64,000 nucleotides of DNA from Pseudothioglobus sp905182815 (lineage in GTDB: Bacteria > Pseudomonadota > Gammaproteobacteria > PS1 > Pseudothioglobaceae): contig NZ_CP159805.1 of the NCBI RefSeq assembly GCF_048087625.1, positions 1,679,938 to 1,743,937 of the forward strand, written 5' to 3'. The notes under the pieces are model-generated. The model saw only the letters and a list, made by a program, of their open reading frames with translations. It searched no databases and was not told the origin of the DNA. The position numbers were made by a program, and so were the translations under genes. Positions 1-8,714 of this stretch are shown piece by piece; position 1 is the stretch's first letter; every line of letters starts with the position of its first letter.

Positions 1-58
1 CCATACATTGAGTTATATAGTGATTTGCTCGAAAAGTAAATTCTTAATTTAACCCTTA

Positions 59-67
59 TTATCCACA
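59..67 (+). promoter_or_regulatory. DnaA box, probable edge of oriC/dnaA region
   Basis: TTATCCACA matches the strict DnaA-box consensus TTATNCACA exactly. It lies about 120 bp upstream of rpmH, where many proteobacteria have dnaA divergent from rpmH with the origin nearby. I see only this one perfect box in the first 185 bases, so this may be the margin of the origin or the dnaA promoter region rather than oriC itself. The neighbouring atp operon fits an origin-proximal position. Confidence 0.55.
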
Positions 68-148
68 TCTTGATCCAGATTGGGCTTTATTAAAGCAGTA
101 TTGTCATATAAACTCTCGTTTAACATGCATACCGAACTAATCCAAGTA

Positions 149-157
149 TGGTAAAAT
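149..157 (+). promoter_or_regulatory. Extended -10 promoter for the rpmH operon
   Basis: TG-G-TAAAAT is an extended -10 element about 28 bp upstream of the rpmH start. No good -35 hexamer is visible 16-18 bp further upstream, which is usual for extended -10 promoters. It would drive rpmH-rnpA-yidD-yidC and probably kdsC and the alkyltransferase gene. Confidence 0.45.
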
Positions 158-185
158 TGCAAACTTTTTTATTGGTAGATACATT

Positions 186-320
186 ATGAAAAGAACTTTT
201 CAACCAAGCGTACTAAAACGTAAACGTAACCATGGCTTTAGAGCTAGAATGAAAACTCGTTCTGGGCGTGCTATATTAAGTGCTCGCAGGAAAAAAGGGC
301 GTAAACGTTTAGCTGCTTAA
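186..320 (+). CDS. rpmH: 50S ribosomal protein L34
   Basis: A 44-residue, very basic protein beginning MKRTFQPS and ending in KRLAA, which is the full L34 pattern: the TFQPS opening, a central HGFRARM motif and a Lys/Arg-rich tail. It belongs to the large ribosomal subunit and acts in the cytoplasm. Its length equals the usual family length. The start ATG has only a weak Shine-Dalgarno sequence. It is the first gene of an operon, 4 bp ahead of rnpA, and this rpmH-rnpA pairing is near universal next to dnaA in bacteria. Confidence 0.97.
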   Translation: MKRTFQPSVLKRKRNHGFRARMKTRSGRAILSARRKKGRKRLAA

Positions 321-324
321 ACTC

Positions 325-678
325 ATGACCAGCTCGCTCGCTCATGGTGCGCGTATTACAGATTCCAAAGATTACGCTCACATTTTCAAAAAAGGCTTTC
401 ATACTCAAAGTAGATTCTGGAAGGTCATAGCTAGTGATTCTGGTAAATCATTTTCAAGGCTTGGTCTTGCGATTTCCAAAAAGCAATATAAAAGGGCAGT
501 AGACCGAAACCTTTTTAAGCGCTTAGCACGCGAAACTTTTAGAAACAATCGGGACGATTTTGAGTCTATTGACTTTGTCATAATGGTAAAAAAATCAGCT
601 TGCACTGATAATATTGAAATTACTAAAGACCTCCTTTCACTTATGAAAAATGTAAAGAGCCAAGTGCAGTCAAAATGA
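325..678 (+). CDS. rnpA: Ribonuclease P protein component
   Basis: This 117-residue basic protein is the protein subunit of RNase P, which helps the catalytic RNA mature tRNA 5' ends. The family's RNA-binding stretch (canonical RNRxKRxxRE) is at residues 61-70, here with Leu63 in place of the third residue Arg. The helix before it (KKQYKRAVD) also fits. Length is normal (about 115-120). It follows rpmH by 4 bp, and its last codons overlap the start of yidD by 4 bp, so translation is probably coupled. The RNA subunit gene is not in the window. Confidence 0.95.
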   Translation: MTSSLAHGARITDSKDYAHIFKKGFHTQSRFWKVIASDSGKSFSRLGLAISKKQYKRAVDRNLFKRLARETFRNNRDDFESIDFVIMVKKSACTDNIEITKDLLSLMKNVKSQVQSK

Positions 679-908
679 AATTTCTACTTCTACCTCTAAT
701 TAAATTATACCAATGGATTGTTAGTCCTCTGTTAGGAAGCAACTGCCGTCACATTCCAACCTGCTCAGAGTATACATTCGATGCTATCAAATATCACGGA
801 GCTGTCAAAGGAGTTACTCTCGGGGCAAAAAGAATTAGTAAGTGCCACCCATGGTCAGAGGCAAGTTATGATCCTGTACCAAAAAAAATTCACTCAATTA
901 ATAATTAA
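675..908 (+). CDS. yidD: Membrane protein insertion efficiency factor YidD
   Basis: A 77-residue protein of the YidD family (formerly DUF37), a small membrane-associated factor that assists insertion of inner-membrane proteins. The diagnostic features are present: an N-terminal hydrophobic/amphipathic segment (YQWIVSPLLG), then the three conserved cysteines in the contexts SNCRH, PTCSEY and SKCHPW, ending in DPVP. The start overlaps rnpA by 4 bp (ATGA). yidC follows after 6 bp, which is the usual order. Confidence 0.95.
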   Translation: MKFLLLPLIKLYQWIVSPLLGSNCRHIPTCSEYTFDAIKYHGAVKGVTLGAKRISKCHPWSEASYDPVPKKIHSINN

Positions 909-914
909 AAATTT

Positions 915-2558
915 ATGAACACTCAAAAATTATTTCTTTTCATTGCAATCTTTTTGACAATTTTCCTTCTTTGGGATAAATGGGAACTGACACAATCAAT
1001 CGATGAAAATGGAAATATAGTAACGCAAACTGCGATAGTAGGAATTGATTCACCATCTGCAGAGAACGACGTCCCATTAGCTGCTGAGGTTCCAGTGGCA
1101 GAAAACACATTTACAGAAGTTTCAACCCCCGTTATGGAGGACTCAAACATAAGTGGCGCATACACAACGGTTGTAACAGATCTTTTAACAGTACAAATTT
1201 CAAATAAGGGTGGAACAATAATTAGTGCATTTCTGAATGACTACCCAACAGAATTATACTCAGATCAAACATTTGAACTACTTAGCAATTCTCCAGAGAG
1301 TATTTTCCACGCTCAAAGTGGTCTCATCCCTGCAGATCAAATGCCAACGCATCAATCTGAATTTACTTCGGAAAGACAAGAATACTTTCTACAAAACAAT
1401 AATGAGCTAATTGTGCCACTTTCTTGGAAGGGAGATAATGGCATTGAAGTTACTAAATACTTCTACTTTAAGCCTGATAGTTATATCATCGAAGTAGATT
1501 ATCAAATTCGAAATAACAGCTTGACTGATCAAAATGTTAGCAGTTATACGCAGTTAGCCCATGGTGCAATAATTGAATCTAGCGGCATGGCAATGGGTAT
1601 GCAAAACTTTAGTGGCGGCGCAACCTATAATGATGAAGAAGTTTTTGAGAAAATTGATTTTGAAGATTTTGACTCTACACCAAAAACTTCATCTATTGGT
1701 GGCTGGGCCGCAATGATTCAGCACTACTTTTTTACTGCGTGGATACCAAATGATAGTCAAAAGCATACTTACTCAACTAAAACTAGTAGAGGCAACTACC
1801 TATTAACCACAGTGAATCCAACAGTAAGAGTTGCTGCTGGAACAACAGCTAGTCTCGAAAAAAACCAGCTATATGTTGGCCCTAAAGAGCATGTGCGCCT
1901 TGAAGAACTTGCCCCTGGCCTAGACAAAACTGTAGACTATGGCTTCCTTTTTATTGTTGCCAAACCATTGTCAATATTTCTTCATTGGATTTATAGTTTT
2001 GTTGGTGACTGGGCAATATCTATTGTTCTTTTAACTCTATCAATTAAGCTGGCTTTTTATAAGCTTTCTGAAAAATCATTCCGCTCAATGGCTGGAATGA
2101 AAAAATTAGCACCAAGGCTTCAGAAAATTAAAGAAACCTATGAGGGTGATAAGCAAAAAATTGGTAAGAAAACGATGGAGCTTTATAGGACTGAAAAAAT
2201 AAATCCTGCTGCAGGCTGTCTTCCTATCTTAGTTCAGATTCCAGTATTTATTTCTGTTTATTGGGTTCTTATAGAAATGGTTGAACTAAGAATGACCCCA
2301 TTTTTGTACTTACCTGACCTTGCGATGAAAGATCCTTATTTCATTCTGCCATTAATTATGGGTGCATCTATGTGGTTTCAGCAGCGACTTAATCCGCCTC
2401 CAGCGGACCCAATACAAGCAAAAATAATGATGATGCTGCCAGTTGTATTTACAGTTTTCTTCCTCTGGTTCCCTTCAGGCTTAGTGTTGTACTGGGTAAC
2501 CAATAACGTACTTTCAATTGCTCAACAAGTGTACATCAATAAAAAAATTAATGGTTAA
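915..2558 (+). CDS. yidC: Membrane protein insertase YidC
   Basis: A 547-residue inner-membrane insertase of the gram-negative type. It has an N-terminal transmembrane anchor (residues about 5-20), a variable acidic linker, a large periplasmic beta-sandwich domain (about 60-330), and the conserved C-terminal core with several membrane segments, starting near FLHWIYSFVGDWAISIVLLT. The conserved stretch NPAAGCLPILVQIPVFISVY marks the 60KD_IMP domain. It works alone or with SecYEG to place membrane proteins, including ATP synthase subunits a and c. Directly behind yidD. mnmE, which often follows, is absent, and kdsC begins 8 bp later. Confidence 0.96.
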   Translation: MNTQKLFLFIAIFLTIFLLWDKWELTQSIDENGNIVTQTAIVGIDSPSAENDVPLAAEVPVAENTFTEVSTPVMEDSNISGAYTTVVTDLLTVQISNKGGTIISAFLNDYPTELYSDQTFELLSNSPESIFHAQSGLIPADQMPTHQSEFTSERQEYFLQNNNELIVPLSWKGDNGIEVTKYFYFKPDSYIIEVDYQIRNNSLTDQNVSSYTQLAHGAIIESSGMAMGMQNFSGGATYNDEEVFEKIDFEDFDSTPKTSSIGGWAAMIQHYFFTAWIPNDSQKHTYSTKTSRGNYLLTTVNPTVRVAAGTTASLEKNQLYVGPKEHVRLEELAPGLDKTVDYGFLFIVAKPLSIFLHWIYSFVGDWAISIVLLTLSIKLAFYKLSEKSFRSMAGMKKLAPRLQKIKETYEGDKQKIGKKTMELYRTEKINPAAGCLPILVQIPVFISVYWVLIEMVELRMTPFLYLPDLAMKDPYFILPLIMGASMWFQQRLNPPPADPIQAKIMMMLPVVFTVFFLWFPSGLVLYWVTNNVLSIAQQVYINKKING

Positions 2559-2566
2559 ATAAGCCC

Positions 2567-3100
2567 ATGCACTCAAATGAAAAAGTAAGTGAGATAGCTA
2601 AAAAAATTAAACTCTTAATTGTAGATGTTGATGGTGTTCTCACTGACGGTGGGATATATTTTGACGATAACGGCGTTGAACAGAAAAAATTTGATTCGCA
2701 AGATGGTCTTGGTATTAAATTATTGCAATTATCAGGAATTGAAGTTGCAGTAATCACAGCAAGAAGCACAAAATCTGTTGCTCATAGACTTAAAGGACTT
2801 GGAGTTGAACATTATTATCATGGCATACTTGATAAAAGTATTGCTCTGGAAAAACTAATAAAGAAACTTTCAATCGATCCTAGTGAGTCAGCTTATGTTG
2901 GTGATGACGTCATTGACTTACCTGTCATGACCAGGGTTGCTCTTCCAATTGCAGTAGCAAATGCTCAAGAATCTGTAAAAGATCACGCACTTATGGTTAC
3001 TGAGAAGAGTGGTGGTAATGGAGCAGTTCGTGAGGTATGTAATTTCTTGTTAAAGTCACAAGATAAATATGATGCTTTAGTAAAATCTTTTCTAAAATGA
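2567..3100 (+). CDS. kdsC: 3-deoxy-D-manno-octulosonate 8-phosphate phosphatase KdsC
   Basis: A 177-residue HAD-superfamily phosphatase without a cap domain. Motif I, DVDGVLTDG, is at residues 20-28, with nucleophile Asp20 and acid/base Asp22. Motif II is near VITARS, and motif III/IV is YVGDDVIDLPVM. The GGIYFDDNG stretch after motif I is typical of KdsC, which hydrolyses KDO-8-phosphate to KDO for the lipopolysaccharide inner core. Length is normal for this tetrameric family. The gene overlaps the next one by 4 bp. The usual kdsD/lptCAB neighbours are not here. Confidence 0.92.
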   Translation: MHSNEKVSEIAKKIKLLIVDVDGVLTDGGIYFDDNGVEQKKFDSQDGLGIKLLQLSGIEVAVITARSTKSVAHRLKGLGVEHYYHGILDKSIALEKLIKKLSIDPSESAYVGDDVIDLPVMTRVALPIAVANAQESVKDHALMVTEKSGGNGAVREVCNFLLKSQDKYDALVKSFLK

Positions 3101-3402
3101 CATCCTTTCAATCAGAATGTTATGAGGCTTTAAAAAAAATTCCTGCGGGTAATGTAATTTCATATGGAGGCCTTGCGGAAATGATTGGAAGGCCCAATGC
3201 ACATCGCGCAGTTGGCAGTGCAATGAATAAAAACCCATTTGCACCAACCGTGCCATGCCATCGAGTTGTTAAATCAAACGGCGAATTAGGTGGCTTTGCC
3301 GATGACATCAGCGTCAAAATAAAACGCCTTCAAAAAGAAGGCGTTCGTGTGTCAAACAATAAGATTGTTAATTTTCAGTCTGTACTCTTTAAATCAAACT
3401 AG
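3097..3402 (+). CDS. Single-domain O6-alkylguanine-DNA alkyltransferase (MGMT family)
   Basis: A 101-residue protein consisting only of the C-terminal DNA-binding/active-site domain of methylated-DNA-protein-cysteine methyltransferases. The suicide site PCHRVV is present with Cys54, so this is not an alkyltransferase-like protein, in which the Cys is replaced by Trp. Earlier motifs include GNVISYGGLAEMIG and AHRAVGSAM, the latter containing the arginine-finger helix. Ogt and Ada are longer because they carry an N-terminal domain missing here. The start overlaps kdsC by 4 bp. Its TAG stop shares the palindrome CTAG with the stop of convergent atpC. Repair activity is likely but not proven for such a short form. 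Confidence 0.85.
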   Translation: MTSFQSECYEALKKIPAGNVISYGGLAEMIGRPNAHRAVGSAMNKNPFAPTVPCHRVVKSNGELGGFADDISVKIKRLQKEGVRVSNNKIVNFQSVLFKSN

Positions 3403-3815
3403 CGCTTCTTCCCTCTCATCTTAGAGATCATTTGAAGCTGCATCATTGACTCAGCAAGTGCTGCTTGAGTAGTAGAAATATCCTGTTCTGTCTGCGAACT
3501 AGACATAGCTTCTTCAGCGCGCTTTTTCGCTTCGAGGGCTTTTGACTCATCTAAATCACCAGCACGAATAGCTGTATCAGAAAATATTGTAACTGTGTCA
3601 GGCTGCACCTCAATGATGCCACCAGAGACAAAAATAGATTCAACACCATTTTCAGTTTCAACTCTGACTTCACCAGGTTTAAGTGTACTTATTAAAGGAA
3701 CATGCATAGGGTAGACACCAATCTCGCCGTTTGTAGCTGGCGCAAATACACACTTTGCCTCACCTGAGTATATCTCCTCAGTTGCGCAAACTACATCAAC
3801 GTGTATTACTGCCAT
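3399..3815 (-). CDS. atpC: ATP synthase F1 epsilon subunit
   Basis: 138 residues. An N-terminal beta-sandwich (IHVDVVCATEEIYSG, GEIGVYPMHVPLIS) is followed by a helical C-terminal hairpin (about 85-138), the standard epsilon layout. It connects the rotor to the F1 head and can inhibit ATP hydrolysis. Last gene of the atp operon, starting directly next to the end of atpD with no spacer. Its stop overlaps the convergent alkyltransferase stop by 4 bp, leaving no room for an intergenic terminator. Confidence 0.96.
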   Translation of the reverse strand: MAVIHVDVVCATEEIYSGEAKCVFAPATNGEIGVYPMHVPLISTLKPGEVRVETENGVESIFVSGGIIEVQPDTVTIFSDTAIRAGDLDESKALEAKKRAEEAMSSSQTEQDISTTQAALAESMMQLQMISKMRGKKR

Positions 3816-5195
3816 TTATGATGCCTCCGATGCCTTTATTTTAACTTCTTCAATAGAGCCAGTCATGTAGAAAGCTTGCTCAGGTATAGCATCATGCTCA
3901 CCATCAAGAATAGCTTTAAATCCAGAAATAGTGTCCTTCAAAGATACATACTTACCAGGAGATCCGGTAAATACTTCTGCAACAAAGAAAGGCTGTGATA
4001 AGAATTTTTGAATCTTACGAGCTCGAGATACAGTCTGCTTATCTTCTTCGGATAGTTCATCCATTCCTAGAATCGCAATAATGTCTTTTAATTCTTTATA
4101 GCGCTGAAGTACGCCTTGAACTCCACGAGCCACATCATAATGCTCTTGACCAACAACTAGCGGGTCGAGCTGACGTGAAGTTGAGTCTAATGGATCTACA
4201 GCAGGATAAATACCAAGCTCTGCAACTTGACGCGAAAGTACTACTGTCGCATCTAGGTGAGCAAATGTTGTCGCTGGAGATGGATCAGTTAAGTCATCTG
4301 CAGGAACATATACCGCTTGAATTGAAGTGATAGAACCAGTTTTAGTTGACGTAATTCTTTCTTGAAGCGCTCCCATTTCAGCTGCAAGTGTTGGCTGGTA
4401 ACCAACCGCTGATGGCATACGTCCCAATAAAGCAGAAACCTCAGTTCCAGCAAGCGTATATCGGTAAATATTATCAATAAATAAAAGCACATCACGTCCT
4501 TCATCACGGAAATATTCAGCCATAGTAAGTCCAGTTAAAGCAACACGAAGCCTATTTCCTGGAGGCTCATTCATCTGTCCATATACTAGTGATACTTTAT
4601 CGAGTACATTTGAGTCTTTCATTTCATGATAGAAGTCATTACCTTCTCGAGTTCGCTCACCAACACCTGCAAACACTGAGTAACCTGAGTGCTCAATGGC
4701 AATGTTACGAATAAGTTCCATCATGTTTACAGTCTTTCCAACACCAGCACCGCCAAACAATCCGACCTTACCACCTTTTGCAAACGGGCAAACTAAGTCA
4801 ATTACCTTAATGCCTGTTTCAAGCAACTCTGTAGCAGGTGCTAATTCTTCATATGCAGGAGCAGAGCGATGAATTTCCCATTCAGCCTCTGAACCAATTT
4901 CGCCAGCGTTATCAATAGGCTCCCCAAGTACATTCATGATTCGTCCAAGAGTTTTTGTTCCAACTGGCACAGTGATTGCCTTGCCTTTATCGGTAACTTC
5001 TAATCCTCGCTGAAGCCCTTCAGATCCACCCATAGCAATTGTTCTAACAACATTGTCTCCAAGTTGTTGCTGAACCTCTAAAGTAAGGTTTGCTTTAGTA
5101 ACATGAAGTGCGTTATATATTTTAGGTATTGAGTCAGATGGAAACTCGACATCAATAACCGCACCAATAATTTGTGTAATTTTGCCTATACTCAT
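3816..5195 (-). CDS. atpD: ATP synthase F1 beta subunit
   Basis: The 459-residue catalytic subunit of F1. The Walker A motif GGAGVGKT is near residue 150 and is followed by VNMMELI. The catalytic GERTREG and the Walker B region DVLLFIDNIYRYT are present, as is the DELSEEDK segment near the C terminus (DELSEED in other beta subunits). Length and motifs are fully normal. Read leftward between atpG (23 bp upstream) and atpC. Confidence 0.98.
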   Translation of the reverse strand: MSIGKITQIIGAVIDVEFPSDSIPKIYNALHVTKANLTLEVQQQLGDNVVRTIAMGGSEGLQRGLEVTDKGKAITVPVGTKTLGRIMNVLGEPIDNAGEIGSEAEWEIHRSAPAYEELAPATELLETGIKVIDLVCPFAKGGKVGLFGGAGVGKTVNMMELIRNIAIEHSGYSVFAGVGERTREGNDFYHEMKDSNVLDKVSLVYGQMNEPPGNRLRVALTGLTMAEYFRDEGRDVLLFIDNIYRYTLAGTEVSALLGRMPSAVGYQPTLAAEMGALQERITSTKTGSITSIQAVYVPADDLTDPSPATTFAHLDATVVLSRQVAELGIYPAVDPLDSTSRQLDPLVVGQEHYDVARGVQGVLQRYKELKDIIAILGMDELSEEDKQTVSRARKIQKFLSQPFFVAEVFTGSPGKYVSLKDTISGFKAILDGEHDAIPEQAFYMTGSIEEVKIKASEAS

Positions 5196-5218
5196 TTGCT
5201 TTTCCTTTTTTTAAATCT

Positions 5219-6082
5219 TTAAACAGCAGCAGCGCCTGCTACAATCTCAGATATTTCCTGAGTAATAGCTGCCTGCCTTGCCTTGTTATAAATTAATTGT
5301 AGCTCATCAATCATATCACCTGCATTTTCTGTTGCGCTATGCATGGCTATCATTCTAGAAGATTGCTCACAAGCAATGTTTTCTACAATTCCTTGATAAA
5401 CTAATGCTTCGATATACCTAACTAATAGTGCGCTTAGTGCACTCTCTGCATCTGGTTCATATAAATAGTCCCAGTGGTGATCCTTACTGGTTTCATCAGT
5501 AACCTCCATTGGCACAATTTGCTTGACAGTTGGGACTTGTGTCATTGCACTTGCAAACTTATTATAAGCAATCATGATTTGATCAATCTCACCTGAGTCA
5601 TAGCGATCAAGCATTACTTTGATAGTACCTAAAAGATCATCAAATTGAGGCTTATCACCAATATCAGTAAGAACAGAGTTAATTTTAAGTCCAGTATTTT
5701 TAAAAAATGAAGTTGCTTTTTTACCAATCGTACAAAGCTCAACCTCAACTTTATCTGATTGCAAAGCAGCTATATCTTTTAAAAGGCTTCTAAATAAATT
5801 GGTGTTTAAACCACCACAAAGCCCTCTATCACTTGAAATAACTATAATTCCTACACGCTTTTTCTCTTCTGAAGAGGTCATATATGGATGTTTAAACTCA
5901 GAGTTAGCATGAGTCAGATGTCCAATAACATTAAGAATTTTTTCAGCATACGGACGTGAAGCGAGCATTCTATCTTGCGCTTTCTTCATCTTAGAAGCAG
6001 CAACCATTTCCATGGCTGAAGTAATCTTTTGAGTATTTTTAATACTCGAAATTTGTGTTCTAATTTCCTTGCCTACTGCCAT
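5219..6082 (-). CDS. atpG: ATP synthase F1 gamma subunit
   Basis: 287 residues. The conserved N-terminal helix (GKEIRTQISSIKNTQKITSAMEMVAASK) and C-terminal helix (MIDELQLIYNKARQAAITQEISEIV) form the rotating coiled coil in the F1 head. The SSDRGLCGGLN motif in the middle is also conserved. Normal length for gammaproteobacteria (about 287). Located 6 bp downstream of atpA. Confidence 0.97.
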   Translation of the reverse strand: MAVGKEIRTQISSIKNTQKITSAMEMVAASKMKKAQDRMLASRPYAEKILNVIGHLTHANSEFKHPYMTSSEEKKRVGIIVISSDRGLCGGLNTNLFRSLLKDIAALQSDKVEVELCTIGKKATSFFKNTGLKINSVLTDIGDKPQFDDLLGTIKVMLDRYDSGEIDQIMIAYNKFASAMTQVPTVKQIVPMEVTDETSKDHHWDYLYEPDAESALSALLVRYIEALVYQGIVENIACEQSSRMIAMHSATENAGDMIDELQLIYNKARQAAITQEISEIVAGAAAV

Positions 6083-6088
6083 ATCTTT

Positions 6089-7630
6089 CTACCAGGTATT
6101 GTTAGCTTTAAAGTCATCAATAGCAGCTTGAAGTTTTGCTGATATATCATCATTGTAGTCACCAGACTCATTAATAGATGCCATCAATTCAGCCTGATTA
6201 GCATTCATATAAGCTAAAAGTGCGCCTTCAAATGCAACAACTTTATTCGCCTCAACATCATCTAGTGCGCCAGAATTAGCAGCAAAAAGTGACGTCGCAG
6301 TTTCAGCAACATTTAGAGGGGAGTATTGTGCTTGCTTCATTAGTTCGGTTACGCGTATTCCTCGATCAATTTGAGCTTTAGTTTCAGCATCCAAATCAGA
6401 TGCAAACTGAGCAAACGCCGCTAATTCACGATACTGTGCTAAGTCAAGACGAATACTACCACCAAGCTTCTTAACAATTTTAGTTTGTGCTGCACCGCCA
6501 ACTCTAGAAACTGAAAGGCCCGCATTAATTGCCGGTCGAATACCGGAGTTAAATAGGTCTGTTTCTAAGAAGATTTGACCGTCTGTAATGGAAATTACAT
6601 TTGTTGGAACAAACGCCGAGACGTCTCCAGCCTGAGTTTCAATTATAGGAAGAGCTGTCAAAGAACCTGTCTTACCTTTCACCTCTCCATTTGTTACTTT
6701 TTCTACATACTCCGCATTAACTCTTGATGCTCTTTCTAATAAACGAGAGTGAAGATAGAATACATCACCTGGATATGCTTCACGTCCTGGTGGGCGCTTT
6801 AAAAGAAGCGATACTTGGCGGTATGCCCACGCTTGCTTTGTCAAATCATCATAAACAATTAGTGCATCTTCGCCACGATCTCTGAAATATTCGCCCATTG
6901 CACATCCAGCGTAAGGAGCAATATATTGAAGAGCTGCAGAGTCAGAAGCGGCTGCAGCAACAATAATAGTATGCTCTAATGCTCCATGCTCTTCTAGCTT
7001 GCGAACTACAGTAGCAATTGAAGACGCCTTTTGTCCAATTGCAACATAGATACATTTAACACCTGTACCTTTTTGATTAATAATAGCATCAATTGCAACG
7101 GCAGTTTTTCCAGTTTGGCGATCACCAATAATAAGTTCACGCTGACCACGTCCAATCGGCACCATTGCATCAATTGCCTTAATACCAGTTTGAATTGGTT
7201 GATCAACTGATTGTCTTTCAATAACGCCAGGAGCAACAACCTCAATTGGGCGAGTGATAGATGTTTTTATTTCTCCCTTACCTTCTAGGTCTACTCCAAG
7301 AGGATTAACAACGCGTCCAAGCAGCTCGTTACCAACTGGCACTTCCATAATTCGATTTGTACACTTAACAGTGTCACCTTCTGAAATGTGAAGATAATCA
7401 CCTAATACAACTGCACCAACAGAATCCTGTTCGAGGTTAAGCGCTAAACCAAAAGTATTTCCTGGAAATTCTAGCATCTCACCAAACTGAGCATCTGCTA
7501 GACCATGAATACGAACGATTCCATCACTTACACTAATTACTGTGCCTTCTGTGCGAGCTTCAGCTGAAAAGTCAAATCCCTCTATTTCTTTTTTAATTAA
7601 ATCACTGATTTCAGAAGCATTTAATTGCAT
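6089..7630 (-). CDS. atpA: ATP synthase F1 alpha subunit
   Basis: The 513-residue non-catalytic nucleotide-binding subunit of F1. The Walker A motif GDRQTGKT is near residues 169-176. The segments RGQRELIIGDRQ, ALIVYDDLTKQAWAYRQ and the arginine-finger-containing SVSRVGGAAQ are all present. Length is the family standard. Preceded by atpH with a 21-bp gap. Confidence 0.98.
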   Translation of the reverse strand: MQLNASEISDLIKKEIEGFDFSAEARTEGTVISVSDGIVRIHGLADAQFGEMLEFPGNTFGLALNLEQDSVGAVVLGDYLHISEGDTVKCTNRIMEVPVGNELLGRVVNPLGVDLEGKGEIKTSITRPIEVVAPGVIERQSVDQPIQTGIKAIDAMVPIGRGQRELIIGDRQTGKTAVAIDAIINQKGTGVKCIYVAIGQKASSIATVVRKLEEHGALEHTIIVAAAASDSAALQYIAPYAGCAMGEYFRDRGEDALIVYDDLTKQAWAYRQVSLLLKRPPGREAYPGDVFYLHSRLLERASRVNAEYVEKVTNGEVKGKTGSLTALPIIETQAGDVSAFVPTNVISITDGQIFLETDLFNSGIRPAINAGLSVSRVGGAAQTKIVKKLGGSIRLDLAQYRELAAFAQFASDLDAETKAQIDRGIRVTELMKQAQYSPLNVAETATSLFAANSGALDDVEANKVVAFEGALLAYMNANQAELMASINESGDYNDDISAKLQAAIDDFKANNTW

Positions 7631-7651
7631 AACTAACCTCTCTTTATAAAA

Positions 7652-8200
7652 TTAATTTACAGACAAGGAGACGCCTAGAGCATCTACTTTTGCCTTAATT
7701 GATGTATCAATTACCTTATCACCTTCTTTAATAATGACACCGCCTTTAAGGGTCACATCAATTTCAGTTTCAACAGATACAGTTGTTTTATGTTTACTTG
7801 TTAAATCTTTAACGATTGCTTGTTGTTCGTCTTCACTAAGCTCATAAGCGCTAATAACTTTAAAGTTCTTGCTCTTGTTAGCATTAGAAACTGTCGATTC
7901 AAACGCATTAGCTATACTGCTAATTGCACTCGAACGATCGTTGTTTAAAACAAGATTAATAAAAGCCGACTCTTGTTTACTTAAATCTTTTGAAGTCATT
8001 CTTGCAATTAAAGCAGAAATTAAATCAAATTTTTGATTTTTACTTTTGCTTGGAGATGCAATAAAAGTCTTTGTATTTTTATCAGCCATAATTACAGTAG
8101 CAGCGGCTAAAAAGTCACTCCATCCTAAAACAGAGTTACTTTGTTCAGCAATTTCAAAAATCGCTTGAGCGTATGGCTTGGCAATTGTTGATAATTCCAT
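7652..8200 (-). CDS. atpH: ATP synthase F1 delta subunit
   Basis: 182 residues. It opens with the conserved IAKPYAQAIFEIAEQ helix and ends with the conserved KGGVIIKEGDKVIDTSIKAKVDAL segment typical of F1 delta/OSCP. It links the peripheral b stalk to the top of F1. Length is near the usual 177. Located between atpF (9-bp gap) and atpA. Confidence 0.95.
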   Translation of the reverse strand: MELSTIAKPYAQAIFEIAEQSNSVLGWSDFLAAATVIMADKNTKTFIASPSKSKNQKFDLISALIARMTSKDLSKQESAFINLVLNNDRSSAISSIANAFESTVSNANKSKNFKVISAYELSEDEQQAIVKDLTSKHKTTVSVETEIDVTLKGGVIIKEGDKVIDTSIKAKVDALGVSLSVN

Positions 8201-8209
8201 CCTACCGTC

Positions 8210-8680
8210 CTAGAGTGATTTAGACAACTTAGAAAGCATATCTTTATGTGCCTTAGCATCAACTTCTTTCTCTAAAACTGAGTTGACTCCCTGCATAACC
8301 AAAGTTGAGACTTGATTTTTAAGCTCATTACGTGCCTTCACAACCTCTTGGTCTAGTTCAGACTTAGCGTGTGCTTTAATCTTATCAGCCTCTTCAGAAG
8401 CTGTGCCTTTAGCTTTATCAATCATTCCATTAGCTTGTTTATCAGCATTTGCAATAATTTCAGCCGCTTGGGTTTTAGTACTTTCTATGAGATCTTCAGC
8501 ATTTTTCTGGGCTAAAGCATGCTCTTCTTTTCCAAGTTCTGCTGCTTTTAATCCATCTTCGATTGCCTTTTTGCGAGCAGCCATTGCCTCAACGAGTGGA
8601 GGCCAAACAAACTTCATGCAGAACAAGACAAACATCGCAAACATGATTGTTTGCCCAATGAGTGTAAGGTTAATGTTCAT
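8210..8680 (-). CDS. atpF: ATP synthase F0 b subunit
   Basis: 156 residues, the same length as E. coli b. One N-terminal membrane segment (NLTLIGQTIMFAMFVLFCMKFVWPPL) ends in the conserved PPLVEAMAARKKAIEDGL turn. A long charged, alanine-rich helix follows and dimerises as the peripheral stalk. It lies between atpE (34-bp gap) and atpH. Confidence 0.96.
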   Translation of the reverse strand: MNINLTLIGQTIMFAMFVLFCMKFVWPPLVEAMAARKKAIEDGLKAAELGKEEHALAQKNAEDLIESTKTQAAEIIANADKQANGMIDKAKGTASEEADKIKAHAKSELDQEVVKARNELKNQVSTLVMQGVNSVLEKEVDAKAHKDMLSKLSKSL

Positions 8681-8714
8681 AACTTAATACCCTTAATTAT
8701 TAAAAGAATACAAT

